NCBI GenBank assembly: GCA_030015575.1 | Contig: JASDDO010000016.1 | Coordinates: forward strand, 460,240,141-460,304,140 | Origin: Agapanthus africanus | Taxonomy: Eukaryota; Streptophyta; Magnoliopsida; Asparagales; Amaryllidaceae | Reading direction: 5' to 3' | DNA: 64,000 bases | Shown: one piece after another, positions 10,598-22,710 of the stretch | Layout of the letters: every line of letters begins with the position of its first letter | How positions within the stretch are numbered: position 1 is the stretch's first letter | Translations under genes and position numbers: made by a program | Notes under the pieces: generated by a model | What the model saw: only the letters and a program-made list of their open reading frames with translations | Told to the model about the DNA's origin: nothing | Databases searched by the model: none

Positions 10598-12090
10598 ATG
10601 AGAATTCTTCTGGATAAATCGTTTATGCACATGGGAAAAAGAGATAGGTATAGTTTGAGAGACACCAGATTTAAAGATGGGTTTAAAACCTTTTTAGATT
10701 ATGCAGATAAGAACCCAAAGCGTAGCCGATATAGACTCTTATTCTATCCTTGTAAGAAATGTAAGAATAAAGCCCGTTTTCGACGTGAAGTGATAGAAGA
10801 ACATGTGTTTGTAGAAGGTTTTGAACCGAACTACATACATTGGAATTACTATGGCGAGGGAATACGTGACGAGAAAACGAGGATAGATAATGAGACCGCA
10901 GCTTCGCAAGTTGAATTACCGATGGGTGACAGGATAGATTACACGCGTGAGATGTTGGAAGATTTATTTGCTGGAGAGGAAATTAATGATGTTGAACCGT
11001 TTGAAGGCACTAGTGAATTAGAAGAACTGCAAAAACTTCTAGAGAAAAACGAACAAGATCTGTATGAAGGCTGTACGAAATTTAGTAGGCTGTCATTTGT
11101 AATAAGACTTCTCCATTTGAAGATGATCAGCGGGATGGCTAATGAGCACTTTGACGTGCTTCTTGATCTCCTACGCAAGGTAATTTCTGAAGGAAAGGAA
11201 AGCATTCCAGAGAATCATTACTAGACAAAAAAGATTGTTAAGACACTTGGTTTCTCGTATGAGAAGATCGATGCATGTCCCAATAACTGTGTGCTGTATT
11301 GCAAGGATTATGTGTCTTTTGATGGGTGTCCCACTTGCAATTTGTCTAGGTGGAAAAATGTTAAGCGAAATTCAAACGCAGTTACGTCTGATATCAACAA
11401 AAAGAGCAAGAAAACTTCAGCTAAAATCCTTCGTTATTTCCCCTTGGCTAAGAGGTTACAAAATTTATATATTTCAAAGGACATGGCATTCCGATCGTCA
11501 GATCGAAGACGGGAAGCTGAGGCATCCGGTTGATGCAGAAGCATGGAAGCAATTAGACAGCGTTGATTATTTTGGGGATGAGCCGAGAAATGTACGTCTA
11601 GATTTGGCAACCGATGGTTTCATGCCTTACGGACTCATGAGCTCTAGTTGGTCCACGTGGTCGATATTGCTTATGCCTTACAATCCGCCTCTCTGAATAT
11701 GTATAAAGCAACTGTATATGATTCTTTCCTTATTAATTCCTGAAAAATACTCACCTGGTCAGAACATCGATGTCTATATGGAACCTTTAATTGAAGAGCC
11801 GATAGAACTTTGGGAACATGGAGTAGAGACATATGATGCGTATGCCGAGAAGAAGTTCAGAATGCGAGCAGCTGTTATTTGGACAATCAACGATTTTCCA
11901 GCATACAACATGTTATCTGAATGGTCTACCTATGCGAAGCATGCATGTCCATCATGCGGTCTTGATTACAGTGCTCTACAGTTTACGACAAATGGTAAGT
12001 TTTGCTACTGGTTTCATCGTAGGTGGCTATCGGCGAATCATCCGTACAGAAAGATGGCGAATAAGTTTGATGGAATATTAGAAAAGGGTG
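10598..12090 (+). pseudogene. CACTA transposase (TNPD, Transposase_21 family), 5' half
   Basis: The N-terminus is the transposase-associated zinc-binding domain: FYPCKKCKNKARFRR..HVFVEGFEPNYIHW. A later block has CPNNCVLYCKDY and DGCPTCNLSRWK, then KLRHPVDAEAWKQ, and the catalytic-domain block VWTINDFPAYNMLSEW-like at about 11870-11930, all typical of TNPD. A stop follows the first frame at 11222, a frameshift lies near 11490, and a stop at 11694, so it was already decaying. The Tat gypsy element breaks the gene at 12091. It resumes at 34223. The protein would cut the transposon ends. Confidence 0.88.
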
Positions 12091-12529
12091 TGTTGAGTGT
12101 TTTTTGTCACGCTATTAAGATAAGAATACGCGTCGCTTGTCAGGCGTATTACAGATGCCTCCTGCCTAGGGTAGGCCGGGGTTTATTGATTGTGGGGATC
12201 CGAATCTCCGGCAGCCGCGGACTAAGCTGCCGTTAATTACACCTCGCTTTTGGAGCAAGGGAACCTCCGATTGACGGGTAAAACTAGTCATGTGAACTCA
12301 ATGTACGGTGTGCGTATGTTGTGTTTTGGACGTATCGAGGGTCTCGTAGAGTTTACGAGGGTTCCACTACTTGGATAGCGGGCTGGGGATCAACGGGTCT
12401 AGCAGCCCTCTTGAGGGGTGCGGGGCAGTGCCCCGTTAGAATTTTTTTCTAACGGGGGATGTGTTTTGAGTGTGGAGCGTGTGAAAAAAGAAAGGGGGGG
12501 TGAGGAGCGTCTTAAGGACGTATGAGACA

Positions 12530-12755
12530 ACACGTGACCGCTGGGCGTCAGCGGGTTACGTGCCAGGCATGTGGGCACTGGACGCCAGCGGGTCACGTAC
12601 CAGGCACATGGGCGCTGGGTGGGTCACATGCGTGGCTCGAGGCCGCTGGGCGCCACGGGTCACATGCCTTGCGTGTGGGCGCCGGATGCCAGCGGGTCAC
12701 GTTCGCGGCGTGTGGGCGTCAGCGGGTCACGTGTGCGGTACGAGACTGCTGGAAG
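12530..12755. repeat. GC-rich minisatellite inside the Tat 3' LTR
   Basis: About six variable copies, 29-40 bases apart, of a unit containing gcgccagcgggtcacgtgcg. The partner LTR has about eight copies (33066-33360). Confidence 0.85.
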
Positions 12756-12789
12756 CGCCAGCGGAAGAAATGGCTAAGCCCTTGGGCTT

Positions 12790-12928
12790 GGAGTTAAACT
12801 CCTGAATAGGAATTGGGTGTAGATTTGAAGGTAAACTCCCAAAAGATCTGGATTTGGAGTTAAACTCCTAAAAGATCTGGATTTGGAGTTAAACTCTTTT
12901 GAGAATTTGGATCTTGGAGTTAAACTCC
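12790..12928. repeat. array of GGAGTTAAACTCC palindromes, left LTR
   Basis: Near-palindromic ggagttaaactcc occurs at 12790, 12856, 12885 and 12916, with a decayed copy near 12830, at about 30-base steps. The matching array in the other LTR is at 33399-33537. Confidence 0.85.
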
Positions 12929-13700
12929 CCAAAGATCTTCGGAGATGATCAAAGAGAATCCCTTTCTTCTCCCTTGAGCCTTAGATCCTTCCAAAATGAG
13001 ATTTTTGGAGGCTGGTCTTCTTCCTCCTCCTCTCTTTTGCTGGATATTGGGGAAAAAGGGAGGTGAGATTAAAAATCTCCTTTTTAGGGATTTGATAAAA
13101 GATCTGAACTCCCCTTCGAGGGTTTTATGGGGAAGCTTTATTTAATTTTGAGAAAAAGAAAGCCAAGCTCTTGATTTAATTGGAAATGAAGAGCAAAAAA
13201 ATACTTGAGAGAGAGAAGATAGAGGTATAAACCTTAGAATTTTTAAGAGAATGAAAGTTATTGATTTTCTTATCATGTTTGCCTTGTATAGCCCTTTGGG
13301 CTTTTCTATATGGCTCTTGTGCCTCCCCATTTCTCATATACCTATTTCTTTTTGCACATAAGCCATGGGGTTTACAAATTTTTAGGGTTTTTTGCTCCTT
13401 CTCCATACATTTATTTAAAAAAATTACATTAAACTAATTTATAGCTTCATTCTTTTTGTCATGGGGCCGGCACCTTTCATACTCGGTCTTGAGTTGGGCT
13501 TAGGCCCACTTGGTTTGGGCTTGGGCCCGCTTGCTTGGGCTCGGGCCTACTTAGTTTAAGGTTGACTTTGACTTTGACTTGGTCAATCGTCCCCAACAAA
13601 GTGTTCCCCATCAATAAATGCACATCGCGTGTATGGGTTGTATGCATGAAATTGATGGATCTTGTTCTATATGGGGATTGATTTGGTTTGGTTCCCTGTG

Positions 13701-13951
13701 GAGGGTCAGTGTTGCCCTTTTAGCGATATGGACGGTCGGTGCTACCATTTTTGCGACTTGGACGGTCGGTGCAATTTTTTGCGACTTGGACGGTCGGTGC
13801 TGTCATTTTTTCCACTTGAACGGTCAGTGCTGCCATTTTTTTGCAATTTGGACGGTCGGTTCTGCCACTTTTGCGACTTGGACGGTCGGTTCTGCCACTT
13901 TTGCGACTTGGACGGTCGGTACTGCCATTTTTGCGACTTGGATGGTCGTTG
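13701..13951. repeat. 30-bp tandem repeat, about eight copies
   Basis: The unit is close to ttgcgacttggacggtcggt plus tgctgccatttt. The core ggacggtcgg recurs at 13730, 13760, 13788, 13819, 13850, 13880, 13910 and 13940. Confidence 0.95.
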
Positions 13952-13957
13952 CTTGAT

Positions 13958-14076
13958 TTGATTTGCTCCGCTTCTTGCAGTGTCGGGGTTGGATTTGACT
14001 TGCTCCGCTTTCTGCGGTGTCAGGATTGAAATTGATTTGCTTCGCTTTCTGCGGTATCGGGATTGAAGTTGACTTG
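13958..14076. repeat. 37-bp tandem repeat, about three copies
   Basis: The phrase ttgctccgctttctgcggtg recurs at 13963, 14000 and 14037 with small changes. Confidence 0.9.
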
Positions 14077-14228
14077 CTGATTTGGTTTGTTTTGGGAGTT
14101 CCCTACCCGTTCAATTGGACTTTTGAGCTTGAAAGCGCTGCTGGGTGGGACATTAATTTGATCTATTTGATTTCTGTCTTGTTTGGAGGGACTTCTGAAT
14201 TTGAGAGGAACTTGGAATTTGGATTTTG

Positions 14229-14546
14229 TTTGACATCAGCATCGCTACACTGGAATAATACCAGGAGCATCTCATCATTTGCTCCGGGAGGACTTGGGAT
14301 TTGGTTTTTGGGTTGGCATTTGCACTGCTAACACTGAAGCGTAGTGCCAGGAGAGACTCATCATTTGCTTTTGGGAAAACTTAGGGTTTGAGTTTTGGGT
14401 CGGTATCAACACCGTTAACACTGAAGCGTAGTGCCAGGAGCGACTCATCATTTGCCTTTGGGAAGACTTGGGGTTTGAGTTTTAGGTTGGCATCAACACC
14501 GCTAACACTGAAGTGTAGTGCCAGGAGCGACTTATCATTTGCAATT
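14229..14546. repeat. 87-bp tandem repeat, about 3.5 copies
   Basis: The phrase taacactgaagcgtagtgcc recurs at 14329, 14416 and 14503, exactly 87 bases apart, with an earlier diverged copy from about 14231. Confidence 0.95.
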
Positions 14547-15059
14547 TCCTGTTGGAAAGCGATGACTTAAGAGACAGGTGTAGATCTCTATCACCTAAAG
14601 CTTTTCAATTTTATGAGCCATAAGGGTCTCATAAAAACATTTCTTCCTACGAGCCGAGAGGATCTTGCAGGTGTATGTTCTCCTTAGGAATCGTATAAAT
14701 TCCTAAGTGTATTGCTCTTTTGTAAGTCGTAAGGATCTCATGCGGGGATATTCTCCTCACAAGGTCGAGATGATTTTGTGAGTGTATTTTTGTCTTCTTT
14801 TCATAAGTTTGTGCCCTTTCGGGTTTTCACAAACTCGCCGGCAGTCTTGCTGTTTTTACTCACGGAGCCCTTTCGGGTTTTCATTCATGCCCGTTTCGCT
14901 TGTGGACATACCGATTTTTTGGTGGAGCTTCATCGCCGGTAGGACTTTAAATGTAGTCTCGCCGATAGGACTTGGGAGAGATAGGGGTCATTTATGCCCG
15001 TGGATTTTATACGGTTTTACAGAATGTGTGATCCAGACCATAGGGCCGGTGTGCTCAAT

Positions 15060-16521
15060 TCATCTGCGATTTGGAGCATTCACACGTAATATTTCTTGAG
15101 ATATCGGCTATTAATAGGTGGCATGGGCCTTTCTCCCTCGGCATTTATCAGCGGTAGGATTCTCCGTCAAACACTTTCTCGATGACGTATGGCCCTTCCC
15201 CATTTGGTTCGAATTTTCCATTGGCATGTTGATTGGGGATGATCGGTCTTTTGAGAACCAACACCAATTCACTTTTCTTGAAAGCAAGGAGATGGGTCAT
15301 CTTGTCATAGGCCCATGACATTTGGGCTCGGTACAGCTCCAGATTTTGTTGTACCGCGAACCTCTTTTTTCGAGTGTGTTGAGCTTTTTGAGCCGAAGGA
15401 GGATGTTTTCCTCCTCCGTCAAACCTGTTGGACAGCTATTCTGAGGCTTGGAACTTCGACTTCGAGCGGGAAGATTTCCTCCATTCTGAAGAGTAGTGAG
15501 TATAGAGTGGACTGAGTTGGAGTGGTGCATGGTACAATATACCTACAATGCCTTGTGGAGTTTGAGATTCCAGCCTCTCTTGTTGGCTGAAGTATTTTTC
15601 CTCAGGAGCTTGCATAGAGTTTTATTGAAGGGTTCGACTAGCCCATTGGCTCTTGGATTATAGATGGAGAAATATCTCCAATCTATCTTATGCTGTGTGG
15701 CGAACCTTGAGATTTTGAAGCTCTTGAAAGAAAGCCCGTTATCAGAAATGATTCTTCTAGGCGTACTAAAGCGGTATAGAATATTATGCTGGAAGAATAA
15801 CATGATATCTTCTGTCTTGACTTCTTTTAGCGAGACAACTTCAACCCATCTGTAGAAGTAGTCAGTTGCGGCCAATATGAACCGGTGGCCTTTGGATGAC
15901 GGAGGATCAATCGGGCTAACTATATCGGTGCCCCAAACTTCGAAAGGCCGTGACGCCACCGTAGGATGCAGCGGGTTAGGATGCTTGTGGATGAAGTCAC
16001 CTTAAATTTGGCAGAGATGACACTTCTTCGCATGCTCCTCGCAATCCCTTATTATGGTAGGCCAGTAATACCCAAGCCGTTTGACTTGAAGCTGCATTTT
16101 AGGGCCGGACTGGTGAGCTCCGCAGACGTCCGAATGAACTTCTTTCATGACTTTTTGGGCTTCGGCCAATGCAAGACACTTGAGCCAGAATTGGTCATAT
16201 GATTTGCGGTATAGCGTATTACTTACAAACATGTATCGAAGAGCTCTCTTCTTCAGCTGATCCCTCGTAGATTTTTCTTCAGGCAACTTGTCGTATCGAA
16301 GGTACTCTATAAAGGGCTTTATCTAATCGGGCTCGTCTTGAATGATTAGAGCTTCTTCGACAAGATTGTTCTCTTGTTCTATACTTTTTTCTTCACCCAA
16401 AGAGACTGGAGGCAGAATTTACCAGCTCCTGATTGTTATCAAAATTTCATCCATATCGGGATCAGCCAGCTCCTTGGCTAAGCGAGCGAGTATGTTGGCT
16501 TTTTCGTTCAATAACCTAGGA
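15060..16521 (-). pseudogene. Tat integrase and end of RNase H
   Basis: On the minus strand, 16520-16330 continues the second RNase H (LNEKANILARLAKELADPD). The integrase zinc-binding region follows with HSDVCGAHQ and HAKKCHLCQI (16286-16002). The catalytic blocks are VWGTDIVSPID, ISDNGLSF and NGLVEPFNKTL (15959-15543), so all three acidic residues of the DDE triad are visible. Stops at about 16000 and 15543 break the frame. A C-terminal relic (TGLTEEENILLRLKKLNTLE) lies at 15530-15297. The enzyme would have inserted the cDNA into the genome. Confidence 0.88.
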
Positions 16522-16526
16522 ACTCT
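16522..16526. repeat. target site duplication ACTCT, left copy
   Basis: ACTCT at 16522-16526 is repeated exactly at 26050-26054 and brackets the nested Tekay element. Confidence 0.92.
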
Positions 16527-17802
16527 TGTCATGCCCCGCTTTCCAGAATGCGCTAAGATCAGCACGTGACAGAGCCAACCATACTATCTATGGCTAGGAA
16601 ACATCTCTCTACAGTCACATTAAGGTTGTCTATAAGATATCAAGAACAGTAAAACAAAATAAACTATCTAGTACATGTCCATATGCCAAAATAAAAGAGT
16701 CAAGAAATAATATGCCGAAGCAATAAATCCAAAAACAATAACAATATGGAAAGTACATCCCAAATACGGGCTCCATCAGGAAATGAAAATGCTGAAAGGA
16801 AACTAAACTAGAATACTAACAGGGTCCTCCCTACTCTGCCTGTCGACTGAAATACTCCTGGTCGGCCTGCGGGAGAAATAAAGGATCTGGGCCATGCAAA
16901 ACCCAGACGTCAGTGTGTCATAATATCAAACAATAATACATGAACAGGATACATGAGATATGCAGGCACGAGTATAAACGATAACATGAATGTAACCAGT
17001 AAACATGGATATAGGACAGTGAAGTTTATACGTGCAGGTGAAGTGCAGTGGGTAATCTAAACTATACTACTGGGTTATCTATTCTAAAGTCTTCGAAATC
17101 AATTAATGTAATTCTCATCGTAACCCATCGTTCTATGCCCCGTTCATGCTCCATGGGACCACGGTAACAGGATCATTCCGTAACGCCCGGAAAAACGGCA
17201 AACAATATATAATAGCCCTTTGAGTTACGTTCGGTTACATTCTTGATTTCCCCTTACCCCTAAGGTTATGTGTTCAAGTCAGGTATTGCCAATCGCTATC
17301 TAATGCCAACACAGGATCAAACAGGTACAGGTTTTGTCTATACAGACAACAGTAACGTCCATCGGGACAACAAGTCAGGGTTGTCGGCATTAAAAACAGG
17401 ATCAGGTAACATGCCAAGTAGTGGTATATCAGGTCATGTCAGGTAGTGCACATGTATCAAATGGATGCCCAACAGTAAAATGTAGCAAGTATCGAATCAC
17501 AGTAAAAGTATGGATGTACTGTAAAAGCATGGATGCACAAATATCTATCAGGGGTTACCTCATGACTATATAGGATGCACATTATCAAGCATGGGGTACT
17601 AATGTAACAGTAATATGAATTAATATGACATGGCATGTAACTAGATATGTAGAATTAATGGTATGGATACACAATAAAACATGGATGCATGAATATCTAT
17701 CAGGGGTTACCACTACAGCTCCATGACTATGTAGGATGCACATTATCAAGCATGGGGTGACAATACAACAATAACATGAAATAATATGATCTGTAGATGC
17801 AG

Positions 17803-17842
<40 letters not shown>

Positions 17843-19373
17843 AATGATATGGATGCATACGGGTATCCGAAAACAGTAAAACATTAATATGGGTGTACAG
17901 TGCAATCAACATGTGATATTTTTTTTCATATGGATGCAAAATAAGATACATAGCATGTAGCAAGATGAACTTGCCTGAACGGATCACACGACGGGGTGCG
18001 CACGCTGTGTCCGACGTCGGTTAAACGTCGCAATGCATACACGGCACACGGGACAGGTCCAGGCAAGGCAAGAAGGTAACCACGCTGCTGGGAACGTCCA
18101 CTGGGTCGCTCGGATCGTTGGCGACGGCACGACTCCGGCGATGACCGGAAAGAGAGAGATCGAGAACAAGAAAGAGAAGAAGAAATAAGAAGAGGAAGAA
18201 GAAGGATAGGGGCTGGTGCTCAGGTTTTGCTCTGGGGTCAGAGACAAGGGCGAGGGGATGACGACGATGGTTCATCGACGGCGAGGGTGCAGGCGAGGGT
18301 TTTTCGGCGACGAGGCAATGGGGTTGCAGGTTTCTGGTGCAGGAAGGAGGAGATGAGAGAGGAGAGAGGTGGTGGTGATGGGGTGAGGCCGACGCGGTCG
18401 GAGCTCCGGTGAGGCGTCGGCAAGGCAGTGGCTACGGTTCTTAGCGTCGGGGTTCTTTTCTAGGGTTCGAACGTACAAGGTTTAAGGAGCTCGGGAAAAT
18501 GAGAAGCGATGAAGGTGATGAGGTGTTCGAGGAGAGGAGGAGAAGGCCGAGGGTGCTGAGGGTGAGGCGACGGCGATGAGACGAGGCGAGAGTGAGCGTT
18601 CGCGTGGCTGTGGGATCGAGGTTCACGCGGGAAGAAGAAGAAGTGAGAAGAAGAGGGAGAGAGAGAAAAGGACGTGTGAAAAAGTTAAGAAAAAATATAT
18701 TAATATATATTTAATATATTATTGGGGAGAGAGAGAGACAGAGATTGGATAGGAAAAATATTTTTTAGTTAAAGAAATTATATTTTTCGTATATAATAAT
18801 AACAGTTTCATATAAAGGATTATATCTATATATTTTGAGATTTTAGCTAATACAAAAATAGTCCAAAATATGCCCGGGTCGGGTCTAAAAATCCAGTTTT
18901 AAAATACAGAAAATATACGTGTCGACCAACATCAAAACAGGATATCCGGGTCACGAAAAAGCATATCCCCAAGAACGGATGCACGCACGTGCACGTAGCT
19001 ATCCAAACGAGTCCATTTCACTGACCGGGACGTGAACAAGATGCGTGGATGCTACCGGTCAGGGGTATGATGCAGGCCATACAAGATATTTTTAAAATAT
19101 TTTATTCAACTTAAATGTTATATTAAAAAAATGCATATGCCAGATATAATGCCAGTATGCAGTATATAAAAAAACGAAAGTGTACGGATCCACAAAACAA
19201 GCCGGGATAAACATAAACATGTATCAAGACGGGTTTCCGGCAAGCGGGTCGGGTTGGATGCAAATACAGATGTCAAATACACTATTCGCACCCAAAACAC
19301 AATAAATCAGGAAAATACCATAAATAAAGAAATACTCAAAATAGAACTGGTATAAATAAACTAGGGTGTTACA
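16527..19373 (-). repeat. 3' LTR of the Tekay-like element
   Basis: TGTCATGCCCC..GTGTTACA on the plus strand, paired with 23246-26049. It contains a ~152-base internal duplication (about 17527-17800), a TA repeat of 36 bases (17804-17839) and a GC-rich block (about 18000-18660). A 22-base stretch near 17492 (cgaatcacagtaaaagtatgg) is absent from the other LTR. Confidence 0.95.
17804..17839. repeat. (TA)n microsatellite in the left Tekay LTR
   Basis: 36 bases here versus 12 bases at the equivalent site 24508-24519 in the other LTR. Confidence 0.95.
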
Positions 19374-19443
19374 TTATACCCAACTACAAAAAGAATTTCG
19401 TCCTCGAAATTCCCGGAACAAGAAAAGATAAACAAACATGAAT

Positions 19444-19929
19444 CTACAAGAATAGGCATGGAAACTTCTGTCGAATCTCATCTTCTCGTTCCCAAGTCGA
19501 TTCTCCGTGCGAGCGATTCCCCCAAAAAACAAGTACGAGAGGGATAACCTTGTTCTTGAGGACCTTTTCTTTTCGATCAATAATCAACATTGGTCGCTCT
19601 TCATAGGTCAAATCCTTTCTTATAGTCAGCTTCGAATGATCTAGCACGTGTGTTTCATCTCGAACATACTTACGGAGTTGAGATACATGAAACACGTCAT
19701 GAACACTCGCCAAAGATGGTGGTAAAGCTAATCGATAAGCGACTTCTCCAACACGCTCAATAATATCGAAAGGCCCCACGAATCGAAAACTAAGCTTACA
19801 TCGACTCCCAAAACGAATCACTCCTCTAGTCGGTGATATCTTCAAGAATACAAGATCACCAACAGCAAACTCTAGAGGTCTTCTCGATGTATCGGCCCAA
19901 CTCTTCTGCCGATCTTGTACCGCCTTCAT
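19444..19929 (-). pseudogene. integrase C-terminus with chromodomain
   Basis: The frame begins KAVQDRQKSWADTSRRPLEF and includes VGDLVFLKISPTRG and VHDVFHVSQLRKYV, the GPY/F region of integrase. The chromodomain follows with YEERPMLIIDRKEKVLKNK, VLVFWGNRSHGESTWERE and DEIRQKFPCLF. Chromodomains of this type guide integration into heterochromatin. A frameshift or stop separates it from the integrase core at 19990. The first Met of the frame is internal, not a true start. Confidence 0.92.
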
Positions 19930-19989
19930 GTGATTTCAGATAGTATTAACCTTCTCTACTGTTTCCACGATCAGATCCGGTCCCAACAA

Positions 19990-20838
19990 TCTTCATTCTC
20001 CAATATCGTCCCAACAAACGGGTGAGCGACACTTGCGACCACACAATGCTTCGAATGGAGCCATCTGAATAGTCGCCTGAAAGCTGTTATTGTAAGAAAA
20101 CTCCACCAAGTGTAGATGATCCTCCCACGAACCCTTGAAGTCTAACATGCAAGCTCTCAACATGTCTTCAAGAGTTTGGATCGTTCTCTCCGACTGACCA
20201 TCTGTCTGGGGATGATAAGCAGTGCTAAACTTCAATCGCGTTCCCAAACTTTCCTGTAAACTCCTCCAGAAGTGCGATAAAAATTGGGTATCACGATCAG
20301 AAACGATACTCACAGGTACACCATGCAATCTCACAATCTCCTGCATGTACCATTCTGCTAACGGTTCCGTTGACTGACCAACTCGAAACGGTATGAAATG
20401 AGCTGCCTTGGTCAATCGATCAACAATCACCCAAACTGCATTGTTGCCCTTTAGACTCCGCGGTAACGCTGTCATGAAATCCATGGTTATATGTTCCCAC
20501 TTCCATTGAGAAATTGGAAGTGGTTGCAATAAACCAGCCACCCTTTGATATTCAGTCTTAATTTGCTGACACACCAAGCACTTCGCTACAAAGCGGGCGA
20601 TCTCCCTTTTCATGCCTTCCCACCAGAAATACTGTCGTAGATCACGGTACATATTCATGCCTCCCGGATGTACGGAATATGCTGAATTGTGTGCCTCCTT
20701 CATAACTTCTTCGCGAATGTCTCCATTCGGCACACACAAACGGCTACCATATCGCAACGAACCATCCTCATGAATCAACAAGTCCGTTCGAAGTCCCGCT
20801 TCAACCTGTTCTCGAAACTTCTGCAACCTTGGATCCTG
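19990..20838 (-). pseudogene. integrase core of the Tekay-like element
   Basis: The zinc-binding HHCC motif is present (EAHNSAYSVHPGGMNMY..CLVCQQIKTEYQ). The catalytic residues lie in ITMDFMTALPRS, VSDRDTQFLSHFW and YHPQTDGQSERTIQTLEDM; all three acidic positions are kept. This is the best preserved domain of the element. A TAA stop just upstream (near 20838) and a TGA after CWDDIGE (19993) interrupt the polyprotein. Confidence 0.93.
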
Positions 20839-21580
20839 TTACTGCGCCGCTTTAATAGTATCGATCAACGACGACTGTACTTGCAGCTGCATCAACTGTC
20901 CTGAAGAATGCGGTAACACGATCTCCAACTCGAATCTCTGAAAATCTTCGATAAGCTCCTTCTGTGCAGTCAACATCCGAATTGCTGGCAACCGACTAAG
21001 CGCATCCGACACTATATTAACTTTTCCCGTATGGTACTTGAGATCAAGATCATAGTCAGCCATCAGCTCCAACCATCTACGCTGTCTCATGTTGAGCTCT
21101 TTCTGCGTGAACACATATTTTAGGCTTTTGTGATCGGTGAATACTTCGACCCTTTCGCCCAATAAGTAGTGTCTCCAAATCTTCAAAGCAAAAATCACAG
21201 CTGCTAGCTTCAAATCATGAGCTGGGTAATTCTTCTCATGGGTCTTCAACTGTCTCGATGCATAGGCTATAACTTTCCCATGCTGCATCAAAACACATCC
21301 CAAACCTTTCCCAGATGCGTCGCTGTGAATCACCAATCCTCCGGAACCGTTTGGTACGGTCAAAATAGGAGCGGTTATCAATCTATGCTTCAACGCCTCT
21401 AAAGCTGACGCACAACTATCCGTCCATACGAATGGTACCTCCTTCCGTGTAAGCTTGGTCAAAGGCTCAGCCAATCGAGCAAAATTCTCCCCGAATCTTC
21501 TGTAGTATCCGGCAAGTCCCAGAAAACTTCTGATCTCCGCTACATTCTTCGGAATCGGCTAATCTTGAACTGCTGCAATT
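20839..21580 (-). pseudogene. RNase H and RT thumb of the Tekay-like element
   Basis: After two TAG stops (near 21582 and 21560) the frame continues through the conserved [14 protein letters not shown] region and RNase H. Key blocks are [55 protein letters not shown] and [14 protein letters not shown], with the catalytic Asp/Glu positions visible. It would degrade the RNA strand during cDNA synthesis. Confidence 0.93.
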
Positions 21581-21582
21581 TT

Positions 21583-22710
21583 CTAGGGATCTCCGGATAT
21601 GACGTGCCCCAAAAACTTCACTTCTTCGATCCAAAACTCGCACTTGCTCATCTTTGCATATAATCTTTCTTGCCTCAACGTCTGCAGTGCGATCTTCATG
21701 TGTTCTGCATGCTCTTCTAGGTTCTTCGAGTAGACCAGAATATCATCGATGAACAGCACTATAAACTGGTCCAAGAACGGTGAAAAGATTTGGTTCATCA
21801 AGTCCATAAATATCACCGGTGCATTCGTAACTCCGAATGGCATCACTAGATACTCGTAATGTCCATATCGAGTTCGGAACGCAGTCTTACAAATATCTTC
21901 TGATTTAACTTGAACTTGATGATATCCGGATCGCAAATCCAGCTTCGAGAATACCCTCACGCCACTAAGTTGCTCGAATAATTCGTCAATGCGAGGGATC
22001 GGGTACTTGTTCTTAATAGTCACCCGGTTTAATTCTCGATAATCGATGCACATCCTCCTTGTGCCATCTTTCTTCTTGACTAGGAGAACTAGAGCTCCCC
22101 AGGGTGAATTGCTGCTGCGAATCCAACCCTTCTCTAGCAATTCGGTAACCTGCTTTTTTATTTCTTCCAACTCTACTGGTTCCATCGGATAGTACGCATT
22201 TAAGATTGGCGCTGCACTAGGAACAAGATCGATTGCGAATTCCACATCTCGTTTTGGCAGTAAACCCGAGATGTCCTCGAATACGTCCATGAACTCTTGA
22301 ACTACAGCTGGCGCTTCCTCCTTTTCAACTTCCATCGACGAAAGAACGGTGTTTGTCAGCCTAGCCCTAAACTCGACTGGCCCGACAGAACTGCTATATC
22401 CAGCAAGAACAAACTCCGGATGTCCGAGAATCTGGAAAATCACTTTCTTTGCCCCACAATCAATGTGAGCGTGGAAAGTGCCGAGAAAGCCCATTCCCAA
22501 GACAACATCATAACTGCCAGTATCGATCACCAAGAAATCTGCAAATAACTCTCGTCCGCAGATAACAACCGAACAATCCTTGCACTCACTACTAAATATG
22601 ATCTTCCCGTTCCCAGTGTGTATGTCCCAACAACAAGACAGGGCCGTGCAAGAAATCGAGTGAGCAGTAATCAACTTGGACGACATAGCACATTAGGACG
22701 CACCAGAATC
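21583..22710 (-). pseudogene. protease relic and reverse transcriptase of the Tekay-like element
   Basis: The protease active site D-S-G-A-S is encoded at 22710-22696 and is followed at once by a TAA stop (22695-22693). The frame reopens at 22686 and runs 367 codons. It shows the protease C-terminal half ([17 protein letters not shown]), the RT fingers ([39 protein letters not shown]), [14 protein letters not shown] with the first catalytic Asp, MPFGVTNAP, and the catalytic [10 protein letters not shown] box. RT itself looks intact; the protein is not, because gag is gone and stops lie on both sides. Confidence 0.93.

Larger units (their letters stand above)
12091..13598 (-). repeat. 3' LTR of the Tat element
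   Basis: 1508 bases, TGTTGAG..CCCAACA on the plus strand, paired with 32721-34217. It includes a GC-rich minisatellite (12530-12755) and an array of short palindromes (12790-12928). Its TATA-like site reads ccttgtata (12282 further right, at 13282-13290), altered from ccttttata in the partner. Confidence 0.92.
13599..15059 (-). other. 3' untranslated region of the Tat element with tandem repeats
   Basis: The region between the integrase end and the 3' LTR has no conserved domain. It holds three separate tandem arrays (30, 37 and 87 bases) and, at 14580-14900, looser repeats such as gccctttcgggttttcac. The probable polypurine tract is gatggggaacactt on the minus strand, next to the LTR at 13599-13612. 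Confidence 0.8.

Noticed and set aside
13618..13961. Repetitive plus frames rich in DGR and CDLDGR
   Set aside because: The 30-bp tandem repeat is a multiple of three and so stays open in all frames; it is not a repeat protein.
13701..14546. CRISPR-like arrays
   Set aside because: The repeats are contiguous tandem units without unique spacers, in a plant retrotransposon.
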